A stretch of DNA of 64,000 nucleotides, from contig NC_037325.1 in the NCBI RefSeq assembly GCF_000143535.2, positions 1,302,001 through 1,366,000 on the forward strand, written 5' to 3'. Under the pieces are notes generated by a model. It had not been told where the DNA came from. It did no database searches and saw nothing but the letters and a program-made list of their open reading frames with translations. A program made the translations under genes and the position numbers. This stretch comes from Botrytis cinerea B05.10 (Eukaryota > Ascomycota > Leotiomycetes > Helotiales > Sclerotiniaceae). Positions 57,998 to 64,000 of this stretch are shown here, piece after piece (within the stretch, counting starts at the first letter, position 1; every line of letters starts with the position of its first letter).

Positions 57998-59909
57998 GGT
58001 GAGGCGATGTGATGTGATGTAGTGTGAGGTGGTATGATTTGAGGGATGTGGTGATGATTATTTTCTCTGGTAAGGATAGAGAGAGAGATATATATATATA
58101 TCAAGAAACCCAAAAGATGATCTTACAACCGAGTGAGAAGTTCAAATGAGGAATATCAATCCACAACCAACAAATGTCCACTTTCAAGTTCCAAGCACGA
58201 AACCCAAAGCTGCAAAAACTAAAGTAAACTTCTTCGATACGTAACACAAGGACAATCGTTCAATGCAAAACCAGATAGTCAAGATACTGTTGCACACAGA
58301 AGAGCAAGAAGAAAAAAAGAAACAATCTCCAAACCACATCTAGCAGTCCGGTATATATACAAGAGCTCACCCGAGCTGCAGTGCAACGCTACCCCGCACT
58401 AATCCCAGACGAAGAGGAATTGCCGTAGATGGGCTTTGTAATGTAACAACATTTGGAAGTGTATATCCAGTTATCGAGGAGGTCATATCCAGTTATCGAG
58501 TCCCATCCCATACCCATTGCATGGAACAACACATACATGTAGTATAGTGAGTGCACAGAAACGAAACGGAGAGTTTTCGAAATCCGAAGAAAAGATTAGT
58601 GAACAAAAACCTTAAATCGAGGGATCTGCAGATCAGACACACGCTGAGACTACTAGGGTTTATATAATTCGGGTATGGAATAATAAATATGAGAGAGAGA
58701 GAAAAGGTGGATGAAATAGGAACAGGAATAGGAATTAAGAAAGAATTTATAAGATGATTGATAGTTAGAGAATAGAACGATTAACAAAAGTAGTCAGTAG
58801 AGTAGGTAGTCGTAGTATGGACGCTATGACCCAATGAATACCAGTATCAATCTATCATAGTACGTCCTGGGACGTCAAAAAAAAAAAAACGATATTCTAT
58901 AAAGGAGTAATTAATATCTTCAAAATTTTATTTTTCATAATAAATCAAGAAATCAAACATTTTCTAATCTTGAATTAGAACTGACGTAACGTATTAGAAG
59001 GTTAATGATTTATAATATAGTTATATTTTTTTAACTTTATTTTTATATGGATTTCCTCTCTCAGTTCTTCTCAATTCTTCTCCTCAAAAATAATAATAAA
59101 TTTTTCCAATAACTAATTAACTATTCTAGTTAGTTATATATTTATTTTATAATATTAGTTATACCTTTTAGAATCTATAACTACCTATTCAACTATCAGA
59201 ATCTCCGACCCCTCTTCCCCCCCCTCAAAAAAAAAAAACAAAAAAAACAGTAATTTATACACTTATTACCAAGATAGAATAATAGAATAACATAACAGAA
59301 ACAATCACATTACACATTACACATCTACATAATTAATTAATTTAATTTAATCCTCGATTTTCCTGAGAACATACCTACCTACACATCCCACAAAAACCTA
59401 CCTACCCACCAACACATCATCAACCAACCACCCCCCCCTCGGAGTCCGCATTGCACCGTCTCATTCCGCCCGTTACAATCCGAATGTACCATGCCATGCC
59501 ATACAACATATGACATACGACATATGCCATTCAAGATATTCCAATAATCCAATGATCTAATAATCCAATGATCTAATAATCCAACCCAATAATCTAGTCC
59601 CATACTCCCGATCCAAGACATGCCTAGATATCAAGTCGCTATTCGCTATCATATCCTCGTGTTAGCATACAAGATCTCTCATAGTTATATGAACAACAAA
59701 CACGATCCGGAATAAAATCATGATTTTATCGATATGATTATAAAAGTACACGAGTAACTAACTACCAACTAGTATGATATACATGCATTGAGCAATTGCA
59801 AACTACCGTATAACGCCTTGAACCCACAAGCGCCTCATCCATAAGGTATTACCGAATTATCATTACGCCTATAGACATGAATGTCAATATCAATATCAAT
59901 CTATCTCAT
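57998..59909. other. 1.9-kb intergenic region with AT-rich MITE-like element
   Basis: The promoter of the epoxide hydrolase gene on the left, the 3' flank of the ECM14-like gene on the right. Includes a short TA run at 58091-58101, a 16-bp direct repeat (58463-58478 and 58485-58500), the AT-rich element at 58894-59174, homopolymer runs at 59210-59250 and a 17-bp-period repeat at 59541-59584. No gene supported. Confidence 0.55.
58894..59174. mobile_element. Possible AT-rich MITE relic
   Basis: About 280 bp of roughly 80% A+T. The ends are imperfect inverted repeats: the left starts ATTCTATAAAGGAGTAATTA and the right, read on the minus strand, ATTCTAAAAGGTATAACTAA, with continued similarity in the following TAATAT. 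No coding capacity and no obvious target-site duplication. It could instead be an AT-rich low-complexity patch. Confidence 0.35.
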
Positions 59910-61749
59910 CTACTTCCTCTTGCGCTTCAACTCCCAATTGATATCTTCATATTCATCTGCCAATTCATCCGGGATAACCGAATCTTCTTCCATAGCCCCA
60001 AAAGGTATTTCAGACTTAACTGGTTCCGTAACCAAGGCTTCCTCTGAAGAGATTGATTTCTCGATCCCTTTATCGCCAAGAAGGAAGTCTCCAAAGTATT
60101 TGATAACATTGAAGACCTCTTCTCCAGTTGGAATAATGTTTTCTCTTGGAAGCAAGAATCCATAGCTTCCTGTATCTCTTAGCTTAATTTGATAACTATA
60201 TCGAACTCGTAATTCGTGATAGAACCAATCGATAGCGGAACCACCTCCAGTTTCCATTCTGCTTGTCGATGAGTGACCGGGTGTCTTTGAAGAAACGGCA
60301 CCTTCACAAGCTGAAGCAACAGTATATTGTTCGCCACTAGAGATTCGAATAGCCTTTGCAAGTCCCATACCAAGCTCTTCCAAATTTTCCAAACTAGGTG
60401 GATCGGCCAAGCAAGAATAAGAATAAGGATATAAAACTTGCTGAGAATATGAATGCAAATCCAGGAATCCAACAAAATGTACGTTATTGTTCTCAGTTTC
60501 ATTCTTAGCCCATTCTGCAAATCGATGGGATTCCACAGCCTGGAAAGGAGCATCTCCTGGGTAACTTTCGGAACAAGGATTGCTTTGAGTCGCTGCACCC
60601 CATTCAAAGCCGAATCCACGGTCTAGATCAACACCACGACAGAATCGAAGATTAGTTTGTTGTCTATTCTTGCGCCATAAACGATCGTTCTCCCAAGTAT
60701 ACACATATCCATCCACATTGATGGTAGGAATGAGGACAAAATCGAATTCTTGTAGAAGCTTTGTGATAGCAGGCGATTTTCCATAAGAAGTAATCAAAGA
60801 CCACGCAGCATATGTAACGGAGCTCACGGATATCCACTCTCGAGCATGAACTCCGCCGGATAAGATGATAGTTTGCCGTGGCTTGAGATTCTCCGAAGGT
60901 AGATTTGGAGATACGCCAATCCTTAAAGCTGGGATGTCGCGACCTTCGTAAGAAGTTCCAATGCTGATCATTCGAACGTGTGTGGAAAACATGGAAGACA
61001 TAAGACGCATCCATGGTATGATGACGGATAGTGGTTGATAGTTTTGAAAGAATACATTGTCTGCCCCGTCGACGGTACTAGTTCTCAAAGCCGGGGTGAA
61101 TGCTTTTTCAACATGTTTCGAGGGAAACGCTACATCAGCATATGCCGTCGATGGATACGATTGATAAATACTCTTTGCCAAATCAGGCATTAGACAAGAG
61201 TATGCAGTTTGTAGAGATTTCGGCAAAAGGCCAAGTAAGGAGGGAATCTTTTTCATCAGTTAGCACTTCAATAACAGTAAATGTCATTGTACGCACATCA
61301 TCTTCTCTCAAATGAATATCCGCCCAGTTACTTGTGAATTCCCAAACATCCAGGAAAAGGGTCTCTGCAGCTTCTGCCAACGCTTGTTCCTCCGCTGGCG
61401 TAGTGAGATTGAATCGCAGCACCTTATCGCCGCCATATTTCGCAAGTAAAGTCGCTGGGAGTTGGACATGGGCCGGTCGCGACACGCTCCCTGGTACATT
61501 GGGGTTCTTTGCGACCTTTGGGGGAAGACGGAAGATCTTTTCTATCGCAGTATCACGCAGCCAGTTTAATTTGGGGAGGACATTGCGGTATTTAATGCCC
61601 GACTCTTCCTGTGGAGGGTATCGCGGGGTTACAGGTGACAGGTGAGCATGGCCGTCCGTGGCCCACGGTGCTGCGACGACATACGGGACACACAGGAGAA
61701 TGGACAGCAGAAGAATAAACGATGACAATGTCGAGTGCGGTTGCGACAT
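59910..61749 (-). CDS. ECM14: ECM14-like metallocarboxypeptidase pseudoenzyme (M14 family)
   Basis: Two exons (61749-61297, 61247-59910; 49-nt intron) encode 596 residues. Residues 1-27 are a signal peptide ([17 protein letters not shown]) and about 50-165 form the propeptide. The M14 domain follows. The zinc ligands are His285 and Glu288 in [10 protein letters not shown] and His416 in LDLHSYSQ, and the substrate-binding DRLWRKNR is present. The general base expected before LRDTG is missing: the sequence reads [13 protein letters not shown], with Lys506 where active enzymes have Glu. This Glu-to-Lys change is the known mark of fungal Ecm14, a secreted pseudopeptidase tied to the cell wall. 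The tail is acidic and ends in ELKRKRK. The ATG at 61749 was chosen because it begins the signal peptide; the frame above it has no ATG. Confidence 0.92.
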
Positions 61750-62158
61750 AATTAATTTCGCATTTAGAGATTGACGGAGGGTCAACAAGCAGTGAAGGTT
61801 GTGAGGTTGTGGGTCGTGATTGGAATTATATTGGAGATGATTCGTGGGAGAGATGAAATAAAGGTTTTGGTAGGTGGAGAGACGGTACTAATGGCCATTC
61901 CGGCCTAGAAGGGTTACCTGTGCCTGATACCACCATACCGTGCGTACCTCGAACCACTCGAGCAACTGGTGGGATGAATTTCAGAAAGATTGTAATTTTG
62001 CAGTAACAATGCATCAATTTGATATATCGTGTTTATCGTATGATTTCCACAGCTGCTATACTATCTGGCAGCCATTCTCAAACATAAAATCCTACCTGGG
62101 AGACCTTCAACCTCTCTGTCTCAATCCCGTCTGCTCTCCTCTCCTCTCACCTCACCAT
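61750..62158. other. Intergenic: promoter of the ECM14-like gene
   Basis: About 410 bp with no supported gene. Both neighbours are on the minus strand. Confidence 0.5.
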
Positions 62159-62549
62159 CTACGCAAAGATCTTACAGCCCATCTGCGGCGATACAGAAAT
62201 GACCTGTAGACACGCATCATATCAGTATAGCCATAGACAAACCCCAATCAGACGGTCGTTGAGTGCCTACCATCGCACTCTCTTCTAGCAGCTTCACTTC
62301 CGACGGCGTAGCAAGAAGCGTCCAAAACATGATCCCAATCACCGTCGAATCTTCTCTGTGTAATTTGGTGACTGAACGAGATCCGAAAGATTCGAGGAGT
62401 TGTTGAAGAGGATGCGTTCCATCTGCAGGATGACCGTCTACTGGGTACACCACCCATGGCTCTGTCGATCGCATGTTTGAGGTGATATCTGGAGACGCCT
62501 TCCGATCCGTGGTTCCATCTAGGCTTTGCGCTTGGTCCAGTGAAGCCAT
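62159..62549 (-). CDS. Small protein resembling a free-standing subtilase propeptide (I9-like)
   Basis: Two exons (62549-62271, 62203-62159; 67-nt intron with GTAGGC donor and TCTACAG acceptor, phase 0) give 107 residues. The first 30 residues are polar and lack a signal peptide. Residues 32-107 read as one compact domain: WVVYPVDGHPADG, a helix (HPLQQLLESFG), IGIMFWTLLATPSEVKLLEE, then a final strand AMVISVSP. This order (strand, helix, strand, helix, strand) and the WVV-P-DG opening recall the inhibitor/propeptide-like region found in some fungal S8 proteases. No catalytic domain follows. The likeness is from memory of the pattern, not from a search. It could be a protease inhibitor, a remnant of a lost protease gene, or an unrelated small protein. 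Confidence 0.45.
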
Positions 62550-64000
62550 TGTATGGAGCGTGGAGTGCGCAAGTAGTGTGAATGAATTAGTGGTGAAGTG
62601 ACGCGTGGTATTTGTCGTCCATCGAATTGTCTAGATCTCTCTCTAATTACAGCGTACGGTGCAACGCTCGGGGTGATGCTGCGAACCAGCTCACCGGGAG
62701 TTGCTTGACATCCCGGACGTGGCGCCTTATCGTAAACACACCGGTCCTTATCTTAGAGGATACTATGGAGCTGCTGCGAATGAATATATTGCTCATTTGG
62801 CACTTGACTGAACTCTACAATAATAGATGTGAAACACTGAGAGATGATAGACTGGACACTTCATTACTTCATGCCAATAATTGCTTTTTTTCGAGTACAT
62901 TGTCTCAGTTGATTGGTTTGGGATTCGCTCGGGACGGTCTACTCGTCTTCAGTCGGATTCATCGCCAGTGAATCAACTGCCAATGAATGGACTGTGAGCT
63001 ATTGCCATTCATCTTGTATCTTGGTTATGTGCGTATAGTGATTCTTCTGGTTACGTGGATCAGACATTCAGCTGGATACGTTGGCACGATTGACTGGTTG
63101 GGGGAAGGGCTGCTGCATGGAGGGAGATTCTGGTCGTCAATATTCTATGGAGGGCCAAGAATGCATTGTCGGTTGAGAAAGGCTAGTGTTGAGGTCTTGG
63201 AGACGAATTCTTGATGGTGGCTGGACGATGGGATTGTCGATGTGGCCAATTGCATGGTAATTCATCTGCATAGGGATATCCCACATGCAGCGTGTGCGAA
63301 TATCTTGTTTGGTGCTTGCTCCTCTCTTGTGTTTCTCGTCTCATACGGCAGAGCAGAGAGGGGTAAGCAGCTTATCGTGAAAGAATGGCTGGGCTGATGT
63401 GAGAAGAATGTACGAAGGCATGAATGATGACGACAAGATGCGTTCTTCTCAGGAGGCCCTCAGATGTCCCTCGGATCTCCCTCAGATCTCCCTCAGATGT
63501 GCCTTTGACAACAGACACCCAAATGTATGAGCGTCACTTTTTCCCACGAGACATTCCAGTTCTAACGGTTCATTAGGTTTTTTTTTTTCTTTTTTTCTTT
63601 CTCTCCTCCCACCATGCAGATCACTCAACGCTTTAGAACATTCCACCATGCAAAATCGAAGCTCAAGGACAGCTCAAGCCTAACGCAGGATGATCTAAAA
63701 ATAACGCCGACTGCTTGATTCTTCTAGAAAGAAAGACGGTTGGCCCCATCCCATGCACTTGCACTGGCATCCAGACGACGGGGTGGATTGACTGACAGCC
63801 CGACTGCCTGTTGAGGTATCGCTATCGGGGTTTTGCCCATGTTCGGGAAATTGCATTGTGGAAGTATCAAATTTTATTGATCCATATAACAAACCACTTG
63901 GACCGTATGGCAATCTTTACGTTAATATGATCATATGGGGTATTGCAAAAGTTAGGTTTATATGTTTCAGAGTATTCTCCAACGTGCAAATCTTTTTGGG
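62550..64000. other. Right end: no supported gene
   Basis: Frames at 62612-62971, 62987-63214 and 63695-63913 show no motifs and no splice context. A 12-bp-period repeat of CCCTCAGATCTC-like units lies at about 63457-63502, and a T-rich run at 63578-63600. The sequence may be the promoter of a gene beyond the window. Confidence 0.5.

Overview
The window is nuclear DNA of a filamentous ascomycete (Pezizomycotina), most likely of the Leotiomycetes/Helotiales (Botrytis/Sclerotinia relatives). This rests on the short introns (about 46-75 nt, with GTAAGT-type donors and CTAAC/CTAAT branch motifs), moderate GC content, many simple repeats between genes, and gene content (fungal-type Pus1, TFIIE-alpha, KRE9-like, Pho80-like, ferrichrome-type NRPS, ECM14-like). 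The species cannot be fixed from the sequence alone. I rebuilt the exon structures by hand. Where reading phase and family motifs agree across splice junctions I treat them as reliable.

Left part (1-22 kb): a probable 3' end of a plus-strand gene; tRNA pseudouridine synthase PUS1 (minus) divergent from TFIIE-alpha (plus); cystathionine beta-synthase (minus); a secreted KRE9/KNH1-like cell-wall protein; a Pho80-like cyclin; a prolidase with a possible mitochondrial leader; a ThDP-dependent acetolactate-synthase-like enzyme with a 15-nt micro-exon; and an eight-exon gene of unknown function whose first intron holds a 50-bp minisatellite.

Centre (22-42.4 kb): the outstanding locus. A full-length ABC-B exporter (minus) and a 4,695-residue nonribosomal peptide synthetase (plus) are transcribed divergently. 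The NRPS domain order is A-T-C-A-T-C-A-T-C-T-C-T-C, the signature of ferrichrome/ferricrocin (SidC/NPS2) synthetases. The 1.9-kb shared promoter holds four perfect ATCWGATAA sites, the consensus of the iron-responsive GATA repressor SreA/Sre1, including a close head-to-head pair and an 18-bp duplicated segment. The pair is best read as an iron-repressed hydroxamate siderophore synthesis and transport unit. No ornithine N5-monooxygenase lies in the window. Past the NRPS stop, the DNA carries decayed copies of the 3' end of the gene.

Right part (42.4-64 kb): a charged Arg/Glu-rich coiled-coil protein; a long repeat-rich spacer; a HAUS3/augmin-like coiled-coil protein divergent from an LrgA-LrgB fusion membrane protein; a microsomal glutathione S-transferase 3 (MAPEG); an epoxide hydrolase; an ECM14-type metallocarboxypeptidase in which Lys replaces the catalytic Glu; and a tiny gene resembling a free-standing subtilase propeptide. 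The spacers hold micro- and minisatellites and one AT-rich MITE-like element. I saw no tRNA, rRNA or CRISPR.
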